From a virus, in the IMG/VR virus record IMGVR_UViG_3300037153_000282, positions 1 to 20,963 of that record: a stretch of 20,963 nt of DNA, one strand, 5' to 3'. The notes under the pieces are model-generated. The model saw nothing but the letters and a program-made list of their open reading frames with translations. It made no database searches and had not been told where the DNA came from. Below, one piece after another: positions 8,706-15,773 of the stretch. The position numbers and the translations under genes are program-made. How positions within the stretch are numbered: the stretch's first letter is position 1; each line of letters opens with the position of its first letter.

Positions 8706-9893
8706 TTAAAGAGTTTCGACTCTTCCTACTTCTTGCGGAGTTTCTCTCGTTTTTAAGAATTCCTCGAGAACACCGTGAAAAACAGCGCCGATATTTTCCC
8801 ATCGATACTCAGGACGACTCACAAGTGCCAGTCCGCGCTCGCGCAGGGTCGCTCGCGCGACACGATTCGTATACAGATAGTTCATCGCCTGCATCATGAG
8901 CTTCTTGTCAGCGATGCCGCCGATGACGTTGATGTCTTGTGGAGTAGCAGCCTGAGTCGTGCAGGGTATCTTGATGGCAGCGTTTTCAGTCCACTCGCCT
9001 AGACCTGACCAGTCAGGAACAATTTGCGGAACTCCGCAAGCCATTCCTTCCATCGTGCAAAGGCCCCACCCCTCACCCTGTGTCGTGGTGAACTGAGCAT
9101 CAAAACAAGAATACATCCAAGGTAGAGCCTCGTCACCCAATTCTTCATTGACCGCTGGATCGAGGAGAATAACCTTCCCACCAAGGTCGTAATAACGAAC
9201 GAGTTGACGGATGTCATATCCTTGGTCCCCGGTGGGCGCAACGTTCAGAAACAGATAGGCGTCCTCGATATGAGATTCACGAATCCACGTCGCAAAATAG
9301 TCAATGGCTAGATCGAGTCTCTTGCGCTGTTGATTCCGTCCCACGACACCAAGGACGAAACCGTCCTGCATATACGAGGGGAGTCCTATGCGATTCTCCG
9401 ACATCGCCTCGATGCGATCTTTTGGATGGAAGAGCTTCAGGTCCACGCCTAATGGAATTCGGGATACTAATCCCTTATATCCACCCTTGCGTGCTTCATC
9501 AACGGCAAAATTGGTCCAAAAGATGGCAAGGCTCAAACCTTGTAGATCATCTCCTCGACAATTCTTTCCGTCGACAGCCACCCAGCCAACAACAGGAATA
9601 TCCCCTGCATACTTGAGATATGCTGGAAAATTCCAGGGGTCCTGAAGGATGACGATCAGGTCCCAGTGCTGATGCATGAATTTGGAAAAGCGACGAACCC
9701 CAAAAATGTCTTCCCGCTGAAAAACTCGAGCAGCAGGATAGATCGGGTAGGGGTAGGAGTGCGGGTCACCGAAATGATTGATACCAAGAACTGAAACGTC
9801 CCAGGTGTGACGGAGAACATCAAGCACAGGATGAGTGCAACGAGCAAAGCCGCTAGGACAATTCGCATCGCCTACCCACAGAAGTCTACGCAT
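8706..9893 (-). CDS. GT4-type glycosyltransferase
   Basis: A 395-residue protein with a two-domain GT-B layout. The N-terminal domain starts RRLLWVGDANCPSGFAR, like other GT4 enzymes. The C-terminal nucleotide-sugar domain shows PLGVD (147-151), a GVVGRNQQRKR segment (about 183-192) and an EX7E motif, E274 and E282, within EGWGLCTMEGMACGVP. It would transfer a sugar from an activated donor; donor and acceptor cannot be told. It sits inside the head-tail connector genes, overlapping the upstream stop by one base (TGATG), so it is made with virion proteins. Glycosylation of capsid or tail proteins is the simplest inference; modifying host surface glycans is the alternative. Confidence 0.85.
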   Translation of the reverse strand: MRRLLWVGDANCPSGFARCTHPVLDVLRHTWDVSVLGINHFGDPHSYPYPIYPAARVFQREDIFGVRRFSKFMHQHWDLIVILQDPWNFPAYLKYAGDIPVVGWVAVDGKNCRGDDLQGLSLAIFWTNFAVDEARKGGYKGLVSRIPLGVDLKLFHPKDRIEAMSENRIGLPSYMQDGFVLGVVGRNQQRKRLDLAIDYFATWIRESHIEDAYLFLNVAPTGDQGYDIRQLVRYYDLGGKVILLDPAVNEELGDEALPWMYSCFDAQFTTTQGEGWGLCTMEGMACGVPQIVPDWSGLGEWTENAAIKIPCTTQAATPQDINVIGGIADKKLMMQAMNYLYTNRVARATLRERGLALVSRPEYRWENIGAVFHGVLEEFLKTRETPQEVGRVETL

Positions 9894-10267
9894 CAGAAGA
9901 GCACCTTTTCGTAAGCCGTTCCGTTTTCGTCTTCTTGCGTGAGAACTGAAATTGCCTTCGGCTGACGTCCGGTCAAATCATCAGGATCGGTTGGATTGGT
10001 AGAAAACCGAGGAGGAAGGGTAAACCGATCTTCACGATTTATACCGAACACGCCACAGATCATCGCTTGCTGCATCGAAACTGTTTCTTGTCCACCTCGA
10101 TCTATCACGGTTCGAACTTTACCGGTGATTTGCGCCTTTACGATATACGGTATTCCATATCCAGAACTACCGTATTCATCCTCACCAGTATACGGCTCTA
10201 TCGTCATCTCGTCAGGATATAAATCCTCGAGATCCTGTGTTAGAGGCGTATTAGGAAGTTCAGCCAT
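9893..10267 (-). CDS. Head closure / stopper protein
   Basis: A 124-residue protein. After an acidic start (DLEDLYPDEMTIEPYTGEDE) it has a beta-barrel-like run (VKAQITGKVRTVIDRGGQET, then SMQQAMICGVFGINREDRFT). This pattern is typical of small head-tail stopper proteins that seal the portal channel after packaging. It lies between the adaptor gene and the (inserted) glycosyltransferase, and its ATG overlaps the upstream TAA by one base. The family assignment is from pattern and position. Confidence 0.62.
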   Translation of the reverse strand: MAELPNTPLTQDLEDLYPDEMTIEPYTGEDEYGSSGYGIPYIVKAQITGKVRTVIDRGGQETVSMQQAMICGVFGINREDRFTLPPRFSTNPTDPDDLTGRQPKAISVLTQEDENGTAYEKVLF

Positions 10268-10602
10268 TAGCTCAGTGTTCGAAACGTCTTTGGTCTAGGT
10301 AAAAGTTCTTCAGCGCCACGTTCTTTAAGAGAGCGAATGTATTCCGTAAAAACGCTTTTCGCTGAACTATTGTCCGTCCAATGAAGCTGAAGTTCGGCTA
10401 CCTTCTTCGTTACAATACCTCCTGTCTTCGCGATGTAAGCCTCACACGCACGAGCAGCCGCGTAATATTTGTTGGGTTCTTCTTGCAGGAGAGCAGCAAT
10501 CTCCTCATCCTGCAAGAAGGGCTTTGCTACGTTCCGATCTCCCGACAGAAATCGGACCCAATCCTTGTCCGTCGGGAGAGCGGTATCGTAGGTGGCGGCC
10601 AT
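10267..10602 (-). CDS. Head-tail adaptor (gp6/gp15-like)
   Basis: A 111-residue, mainly helical protein with DKDWVRFLSGD, a helix (NKYYAAARACEAYIAK) and WTDNSSAKSVFTEYIRSL. A short four-helix protein directly after the capsid module is typical of the connector ring that docks on the portal. The ATG is one base after the upstream TAA. Sequence similarity to any named family is weak to the eye, so the role rests largely on gene order. Confidence 0.58.
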   Translation of the reverse strand: MAATYDTALPTDKDWVRFLSGDRNVAKPFLQDEEIAALLQEEPNKYYAAARACEAYIAKTGGIVTKKVAELQLHWTDNSSAKSVFTEYIRSLKERGAEELLPRPKTFRTLS

Positions 10603-10603
10603 G

Positions 10604-11026
10604 TTACTCGCCAGCGCTCGGTCCGGTGCCTTCCTCTTCCGCCTTCGCGATTGCCGCGAAGTCGTGTGACAGATTCGTTGCTCTCCCGGGAGCTGCTGGA
10701 GGCAGCGGTTTCATGTCGGGAGACAACGGCATGTCGTTGTAGAGATTCACCGGCTTGTAGTTCTGCAGACGAGTCTGACCGCCGATGTCTTGCGGCACCT
10801 TGGACGTAGCCTGAGGTGCTACCTTGTCAGCCTCGTCTTCCTCAGGGGGTTCGTCTGCTCCCTCGAGAGGCTCAAGCCGGTCGGCGAACGCCACTGCCTC
10901 TTCCAGGGTCAAATCGACGCTCTCGCCCGGTCCAGCCATCTTTCCGTTCACCAGGATGCCCTTGGCTCCCTGCTTGACGGTGTATGCCTGGGTTTCCGGG
11001 GCATCGGGATCCGGGGTGTTCGTCAT
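10604..11026 (-). CDS. Small acidic protein of unknown function, capsid-connector interval
   Basis: A 140-residue protein with a good ribosome site (AAGGAG 7 bases before ATG). Residues about 14-55 form the only likely folded part (YTVKQGAKGILVNGKMAGPG, then LTLEEAVAFADRL), which resembles small beta domains often coded next to phage capsid genes. Residues 56-140 are Pro, Glu and Ala-rich and probably disordered. Codons are G/C-ending, like the adjoining capsid gene and unlike the connector genes that follow, suggesting high expression. No function is claimed. Confidence 0.7.
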   Translation of the reverse strand: MTNTPDPDAPETQAYTVKQGAKGILVNGKMAGPGESVDLTLEEAVAFADRLEPLEGADEPPEEDEADKVAPQATSKVPQDIGGQTRLQNYKPVNLYNDMPLSPDMKPLPPAAPGRATNLSHDFAAIAKAEEEGTGPSAGE

Positions 11027-11035
11027 GTGAACTCC

Positions 11036-12058
11036 TTACGCGAAGTGGGCGATGCCGGAACCGTGATCCGCGTTCGAACGAATCAGCGGAACGAGGATGT
11101 TGAACGCCTTGAACTCGACCTGCATCCCACCGTGAGAATCCCACTGGATGGTCTGGGTCGACTCGCCTTCGATCATCTCGACGACGTCCTTCGTCGGCTG
11201 GAACATGATGACTTCACCCGAGGCGAGCTTGTCGACCGTCGCGATACGGCTGATCTCCTCGATGTCATCAATGCGCTCACGAATGGTCTTGTCATAGCCG
11301 TCCTTGTAGTCCTCGGACAGCTTCAGGGACGCCGCAGTTCCGCCGATGTAGATCCAGTAGGGACCGTTGAATCCGTCGGCCTGAAGAGCCTTGATGCCGC
11401 TGAACACGTCGGCAATGACCTGAGGCCCTGTCTTCGCTGTCTGTGCCCAGTTGCCACCGGCACCGAACGCGACGACGTTTCGATCGGGATGGGTGCGGAA
11501 CCCGTAAATGTTGAGACCTCCGAAAGCCTTGCCGCCATTGAACAGCATGTCTTCGGACTTCTCACCGACCTTCCGGCCTGCCACACGGATGTAGGTCGTA
11601 TCCATGGGTTCCGATCCCGTCCGCGAAGCCAGCAGCGCTCGCAGGTTGAGATAGAAATCCTTGTGGGTAATCGGCAGGGGCAAGCCAGCCGATTCGTACT
11701 CGATCCGATCGTTCTCCGAACGGTTGATGCCGTCCATCGAAACGATCGCATCGTCCATGTCGCCGACCTTGTCGTACTGGAGAACGGTCTTTGCGAGACC
11801 GTTGGGAATGGTTTTGCTGAGGCCAGCGACGAGAAGATCCGCGACGGCACGGAGACGTTCCTTGGCTCCCTCGACGATCTCGGTGTCGAACACCTTCCAC
11901 TCCTCATTGCGGAGGAGCTCGTTCGTCCTCAGAGCCGCCGGTGAAAGAGGCTCGCCCTTCTGCATGGCGCGAACGAACTGATCGCACGCCCACCTGCCAG
12001 CCCCTCGCATGAAGCTACGGCCTGTGTCGAGCCGTGCTCCAGAATTTTCTACTCCCAT
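11036..12058 (-). CDS. Major capsid protein, encapsulin-like HK97 fold
   Basis: A 340-residue protein with GGGAGT about 6 bases before ATG. Position after scaffold and cement marks it as the shell protein. Its pattern follows family 1 encapsulins (Linocin_M18 family): NEEWKVFDTEIVEGAKERL (51-69), PLPITHKDFYLNLRAL (127-142), a PMD turn and EKSEDMLFNG (166-175), a VIADVFSGIKALQADGFNGP helix-turn (214-233), and a C-terminal beta run (TIQWDSHGGMQVEF, then FNILVPLIRS). Encapsulins share the HK97 fold, so a phage shell protein of this subtype is plausible. It has an extra N-terminal arm of about 40 residues before the NEEWKVFD helix. Strong C-ending codon bias fits the most abundant virion protein. 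Confidence 0.85.
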   Translation of the reverse strand: MGVENSGARLDTGRSFMRGAGRWACDQFVRAMQKGEPLSPAALRTNELLRNEEWKVFDTEIVEGAKERLRAVADLLVAGLSKTIPNGLAKTVLQYDKVGDMDDAIVSMDGINRSENDRIEYESAGLPLPITHKDFYLNLRALLASRTGSEPMDTTYIRVAGRKVGEKSEDMLFNGGKAFGGLNIYGFRTHPDRNVVAFGAGGNWAQTAKTGPQVIADVFSGIKALQADGFNGPYWIYIGGTAASLKLSEDYKDGYDKTIRERIDDIEEISRIATVDKLASGEVIMFQPTKDVVEMIEGESTQTIQWDSHGGMQVEFKAFNILVPLIRSNADHGSGIAHFA

Positions 12059-12102
12059 CGTTTACTCCCTTGTAGAAGTTGACTGTCAGTGAACGTCGGT
12101 CC

Positions 12103-12522
12103 CTAGATAATCTCGACGCGAAGCCGACGAAGAGCGGTGACCGCGCCGGTGACTTCCAGAGAGCGACCCACAGGCTGAGTCGTCCCCTTCTTGAGCGTGC
12201 CATCGCCGTTGCTCTCGAGGAAGTCTCCCTTGATGAGATTCTGCCCCGAGGGAATCATCGCGTTCACGCGAGTTCCAGCAAAGAAGTGCCCGACCTTCAC
12301 CGTGTCTCCGATGTTGTAGGGGACATCGATGTCGGCGCCCATCTCCTCCCGCTCGAGTGCGAACGTCGCGGCTGCTCTGGCCGACGCCGTCGCGTGCTTG
12401 ATCAGATCACCGTTCCCATTGAACGTGACGAGATGACCGGGAAGGACAGCTTCCGCGGCCTTGTCGTCCTCGTTCGTGATGATGAACTCCTGCCCGAGAA
12501 GCCTGATTACTCGCTTTGCCAT
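12103..12522 (-). CDS. Capsid cement/decoration protein (DUF2190-like)
   Basis: A 139-residue protein with AAGGAG upstream of ATG. The pattern PGHLVTFNGNGDLIKHATAS, then ATFALEREEMGADIDVPYN, IGDTVKVGHFFAGTRVNAM and KGDFLESNGDGTLKK is that of small beta-rich head stabilisation proteins of the DUF2190 type. These bind the outside of the mature shell and counter internal pressure. It lies between scaffold and capsid genes, as usual, and shares their G/C-ending codon use. Confidence 0.78.
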   Translation of the reverse strand: MAKRVIRLLGQEFIITNEDDKAAEAVLPGHLVTFNGNGDLIKHATASARAAATFALEREEMGADIDVPYNIGDTVKVGHFFAGTRVNAMIPSGQNLIKGDFLESNGDGTLKKGTTQPVGRSLEVTGAVTALRRLRVEII

Positions 12523-12561
12523 CGTAACTGCTCCTTGAAGTGTCCTTTCCCTCGGTCAGAG

Positions 12562-12581
12562 ATCGGCTGGGAGCAGCCGAT
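12562..12581 (-). other. Perfect hairpin at the scaffold stop codon
   Basis: ATCGGCTG (12562-12569) and CAGCCGAT (12574-12581) form a perfect 8-bp stem with a 4-base loop, right at the protease/scaffold stop and before the cement gene. There is no T-run after it on the minus strand, so it is more likely an mRNA processing or stability element than a full terminator. Confidence 0.5.
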
Positions 12582-13189
12582 TAGTGCGTCTTGGAACGAG
12601 CCGTGCGAATCTCGTCGATGATGCTCGGAGGCTTCGGAACACCCTCCGGCTTCTGCTCCGTGGCCCGAGGGAGGCCTGCCATGGAAAAGGTGGTCGGAGG
12701 AGGCACGTTGGCCAGCGCCAGAAGCCTCTCGAGACCCTGGATCGACATCCCGGCGAGTTCCTGATCGGAGAACTGGCAACGATTCGTCGACTTCAGAGCC
12801 GTGATGACGCTGTTCCTACGTTCAGTGGAGGCCCGGAGACCTTCACGGAGTGATTCCTGGATTTCCGCCGGTGCGAGACTGATGAACTGCTCGGCCGTCT
12901 GCGGCGTCACGCCCTGCTGAATCGGGGGCTGCTGGGCAGAGGTCGTCGGCTGCGCCGGAGGAATCGGAGGATTCGTCGGCATCGTGGGAGGAACCGGAGG
13001 CGTCTGAGCCGGATCGGCGAGCGGCGGTGCGGGAGGATTCTGAGGTTTCGGTTCCTCCTTCGCTCCGGCCGAAGCTTCCAGCGCAGACAGACGATCCTCG
13101 GGAACGCTTTCGAGCCAGGTCCTGTCCGTCTCGAGATACCGACCATTGCTCTTCTCGATGAGCGCCTTGATGCGCTGCGCCTTATCCAT
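12581..13189 (-). CDS. Nested scaffold protein from an internal in-frame start
   Basis: The ATG at 13189 (codon 342 of the protease-scaffold gene) is preceded by AAGGAGG (13203-13197) with a 7-base spacer, the strongest ribosome site in this part of the operon. The product of 202 residues starts MDKAQRIKALIEKSNGRY and has a helical N-part, a Pro-rich linker and a helical C-part, with no protease residues, so it would be a free scaffold. Nested scaffold production is established for lambda C/Nu3. The residues encoded by the ribosome site (CGCQGGNK) look like linker, consistent with DNA selected for translation start. Confidence 0.65.
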   Translation of the reverse strand: MDKAQRIKALIEKSNGRYLETDRTWLESVPEDRLSALEASAGAKEEPKPQNPPAPPLADPAQTPPVPPTMPTNPPIPPAQPTTSAQQPPIQQGVTPQTAEQFISLAPAEIQESLREGLRASTERRNSVITALKSTNRCQFSDQELAGMSIQGLERLLALANVPPPTTFSMAGLPRATEQKPEGVPKPPSIIDEIRTARSKTH

Positions 13190-14212
13190 TTTGTTGCCTC
13201 CTTGGCAGCCGCATGAGGCGGCTTCGAACGTTGTCACAGGAACGACTTCTTCCTTGTTCTCTCCGATCTTGGCCGTTCCGTCCGTTTTCATGCTGTAGGA
13301 ACGGCGGAGCAAAAGGAACTTGTCCTCCGGCATGGCAGCGTAGACGACAAGCTCCTCTTCGGGGTAGTAACGGTCGACTCCCAGATACCCAGGCTCGATG
13401 GCCCTCAATGCCTTATCGAGTGCCTGAGTGATGTCGCGGTCACTGAACCCCTCAGCTGTGCCCTTCAGATTCCTGAAGGTCATCATGTCAAAAATGCGTT
13501 GACGGAGCGACTTCGGCTGCTCCTTCTCGCATTCGGGGCACTTCCCTTCAGCGTTCATTTCAACGCCATGTTTTTGACATTTCATGAAAGCTCCTACCAA
13601 TCCTGCGTTCGTAATCAGATAGGCTGAAGCTGAACGAACGGCGCCACAGCCCATTTCGATGCTGCACGCACCGATCATGCCTTCAGGGAGCATGGCAAAA
13701 TGATCCGGTACGATTCCACGCCAGATCGCTTCGTACTTCTTTCCTTTATAAGTACCCGATTTCGGTTCAACGCTGATAAACGCACCCGTCGAAATCTCAA
13801 TCGGCTCCCCGGCTCGCGCGCGACGTACCACACTCTGCGCATCTTTGCCTACACGCTCCGCCTTAGTAGGATCAATCCAGGCTTCCGTATGAAGTTGATC
13901 GTTTTTGATTTCCGTATTGAAGAGACGACCGAAAGAAAGCGATTCAAGAACTTCTGGAGTATTGGCTGAAACCTTATGGATCCCGTTGTCGGGATGATCC
14001 GCAACAACGGGTCTTCCATTCCATCCTTGAGGAGCGACGGAAAACTCAGAGGCGAGCACCAACTCAGGTTGAGGTGAATTAACTGCCCATACTACACCCT
14101 CCACGAGTGCAATCGAGGGAACAACCAAGTGCTCACGATCCTCAAAAACGGCTGTCCTGATGACACCCGTAGCCCCCAATAATCGGAGCTTCCTCGACTG
14201 CGAGTTAGGCAT
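12581..14212 (-). CDS. Head maturation protease fused to scaffold (DUF2213 type)
   Basis: A 543-residue protein. Residues 1-200 carry motifs of the DUF2213 phage protease family: RPVVADHP (67-74, H73), EISTGAF (139-145, S141) and PDHFAML (169-175, H171). H73, S141 and H171 are candidate catalytic residues by analogy with HK97-type prohead proteases (inference). Residues 210-228 form a possible zinc site (C212, H215, C225, C228). Residues about 342-385 are helical, 385-430 very Pro-rich, and the C-terminal third is helical, like scaffold proteins. No ribosome site precedes the ATG at 14212. Base use changes near 13560 from AT-richer (protease) to GC-rich (scaffold). The enzyme would cleave scaffold and capsid N termini during maturation. 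Confidence 0.8.
   Translation of the reverse strand: MPNSQSRKLRLLGATGVIRTAVFEDREHLVVPSIALVEGVVWAVNSPQPELVLASEFSVAPQGWNGRPVVADHPDNGIHKVSANTPEVLESLSFGRLFNTEIKNDQLHTEAWIDPTKAERVGKDAQSVVRRARAGEPIEISTGAFISVEPKSGTYKGKKYEAIWRGIVPDHFAMLPEGMIGACSIEMGCGAVRSASAYLITNAGLVGAFMKCQKHGVEMNAEGKCPECEKEQPKSLRQRIFDMMTFRNLKGTAEGFSDRDITQALDKALRAIEPGYLGVDRYYPEEELVVYAAMPEDKFLLLRRSYSMKTDGTAKIGENKEEVVPVTTFEAASCGCQGGNKMDKAQRIKALIEKSNGRYLETDRTWLESVPEDRLSALEASAGAKEEPKPQNPPAPPLADPAQTPPVPPTMPTNPPIPPAQPTTSAQQPPIQQGVTPQTAEQFISLAPAEIQESLREGLRASTERRNSVITALKSTNRCQFSDQELAGMSIQGLERLLALANVPPPTTFSMAGLPRATEQKPEGVPKPPSIIDEIRTARSKTH
13187..13203 (-). promoter_or_regulatory. Strong internal ribosome site for the scaffold
   Basis: AAGGAGG at 13203-13197, a 7-base spacer and ATG at 13189-13187, inside a long gene and in frame with it. 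It decides the start of the nested scaffold product. Confidence 0.65.
13583..13595 (-). promoter_or_regulatory. Second internal ribosome site in the protease-scaffold gene
   Basis: AGGAG (13595-13591) lies 5 bases before an in-frame ATG (13585, codon 210), just where the protease domain ends and the Cys-rich segment begins. A 334-residue product could start here. It is weaker than the site at 13203, and use in vivo is uncertain. Confidence 0.4.
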
Positions 14213-14319
14213 TTCGGGCGTGTATGATACTACATATTTTACTCCGAGTGTTGTACTATTTATAGAGTGGCAAAAATCTTTTTGGTTCGGTTGCGTCTAT
14301 CGTCGAGCTTCGAACCACC
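14213..14319 (-). other. AT-rich spacer between portal and protease genes
   Basis: The longest gap within the late operon after the terminase genes. Read on the minus strand it holds GGTTCG...CGAACC (6-bp stem, 20-base-range loop) followed by AAAAAGATTTTT, a weak terminator-like signal right after the portal gene. Next is a TATAAATAG stretch, and then GGAG (14245-14242), 6 bases, and ATG TAG (14235-14230), a start-stop pair 17 bases before the protease ATG. I see no convincing -35/-10 promoter. Confidence 0.4.
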
Positions 14320-15771
14320 TCACTGACCAGCTGCCTTTGGTACCGGCTTCGGACCAGCTGGCGGCTGTGCTCCGAATGGCTTTGCTTCTGCCTGCGTCTT
14401 CTTGATATCCAAGTTGGCCTTTTCGGTCTCTTCCATCTTGGCCAAATCAGCTTCGTTAATTGGCGGCAGACCCAATACGCGATCCCGAATCTCGTTCGGC
14501 ACGATCACCACTTTTGTAGAGTCTTTGTCACCGCCATTCTTCTGATTCACTCCTGCCCACTTCATCGCAATGTCCGCTCGCTCGCCGTCGGAGAGGTCAT
14601 AAATCTGCGGCCAACGAACTTCATATTGCTTTGGAGTGGGTAGAATTCCGTGCTCAATCAGCCGATCAACGAGAGGTCGAATCATCAACGGACCCGCGTA
14701 TTCCGTCCGTCGATCCTGGATGCGCTCAGCCCAATTGACACGATCCTGCTGCGAAGCCAACTGGCCGCGCTCCGACCCCATCAGAATGCGCTGGGGAATA
14801 CCCGTTCCAGAGCTGATCTGAGAGATGATGGAATCCACATTGCGATCAAACGTAGCAACATCGGAACCAAGAACTTTAAGGTCAAGACCGCGAGTACGAA
14901 CAGCTCGAGAAACTCCATTAAGAAATGCGTCGACCTCTTCTTCGAGTTCCTCTTCGCCTTGAGAGTCCAACTTGGTGTCTTTGTCCAAGTTGAACTGATA
15001 TCCTTGATGAGCGCGAAGCCAAAAAGCTTCAGCGCCTGCCCCAGTGACTTTTTCCAGGTCATCGAGGAGATTCCATACACGTTCGAGGCGTGGTTGACCG
15101 TTGATCTGGTCGTCCAGGAGTCCGTCCGCGATATGAATCACTCGAGACCAATGAACTTCGATTTCCTGTGCGGCTGCTCCTCCTGCGGCACCAGGAGCAT
15201 TGGTGAGTCGCTTCACCGCATATGTGAGCGCTTGCCCAAATCGCTCATTATCTTTCGTTTCGAGCGTTTTGATTTTGGCCTCATCTTCTGCATAGCAGGA
15301 TAGGAACATAAGGTTTTCCGGTGCCACGGAGGTTGGAAGTGGGGATGTAGGCGAGCCAGGAGCTCCAAGATAAAGAATAGCATAGTGGCCAAGACCCGAA
15401 AGAATGTCGACCTTCATCATGGTCGACCAGATTTTCAGTCTAAGAGAAAGTTCAGACCAGGCCTTCTCGAACTGCGTAATTTTCTTCGGATCTTCATCCT
15501 CAATGAGCTCTCCCGCAACACCACGCCACGTACTCCTCGGATATGCCTCCACCACTCGCGCTGCCACCGCATTTCTCCGATATCGGAGACGATAGTCGTC
15601 TGGCGCAAGTGTCGGCTTATATCCGAGTGAGTCATAGATATTCCTCGACCCCCCGAAGGTCGTCCCCGCGCCTCCTCCGAGCCTCGCTCGAGCCGCGATC
15701 GTCGACCCGAGTGCTCTCAGATACCCGATTACGCCCGGATCAACTCGTTTTTGCGGAACTTCTACAGCCAT
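14320..15771 (-). CDS. Portal protein (DUF1073-like)
   Basis: A 483-residue protein. I chose the ATG at 15771 rather than GTG at 15777 because AAAGGTG is well spaced from it and it follows the methyltransferase TGA by two bases. Features typical of portals of the DUF1073 type: an N-terminal YDSLGYKP segment followed by LRYRRNAVAARVVEAYP, RLKIWSTMMKVDILSGLGHY, a wing segment with WSRVIHIADG, SGTGIPQRILMGSERGQLAS near residues 325-350, and a final VLGLPPINEADLAKMEE helix with a Pro/Ala-rich tail. The dodecameric ring forms the DNA entry vertex and docks the terminase. No C-terminal fusion domain is visible. Confidence 0.88.
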   Translation of the reverse strand: MAVEVPQKRVDPGVIGYLRALGSTIAARARLGGGAGTTFGGSRNIYDSLGYKPTLAPDDYRLRYRRNAVAARVVEAYPRSTWRGVAGELIEDEDPKKITQFEKAWSELSLRLKIWSTMMKVDILSGLGHYAILYLGAPGSPTSPLPTSVAPENLMFLSCYAEDEAKIKTLETKDNERFGQALTYAVKRLTNAPGAAGGAAAQEIEVHWSRVIHIADGLLDDQINGQPRLERVWNLLDDLEKVTGAGAEAFWLRAHQGYQFNLDKDTKLDSQGEEELEEEVDAFLNGVSRAVRTRGLDLKVLGSDVATFDRNVDSIISQISSGTGIPQRILMGSERGQLASQQDRVNWAERIQDRRTEYAGPLMIRPLVDRLIEHGILPTPKQYEVRWPQIYDLSDGERADIAMKWAGVNQKNGGDKDSTKVVIVPNEIRDRVLGLPPINEADLAKMEETEKANLDIKKTQAEAKPFGAQPPAGPKPVPKAAGQ

Positions 15772-15773
15772 TT

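Noticed and set aside
10790-11944. 384-codon plus-strand open frame opposite the capsid gene
   Set aside because: It is a shadow of the G/C-ending codons of the capsid gene; it has no recognisable domain or ribosome site and would run against the operon.
14320-15771. Anti-CBASS Acb1 domain in the portal gene
   Set aside because: The family name of DUF1073 is sometimes linked to Acb1 fusions, but no extra C-terminal nuclease region is present; the tail is only Pro/Ala-rich.
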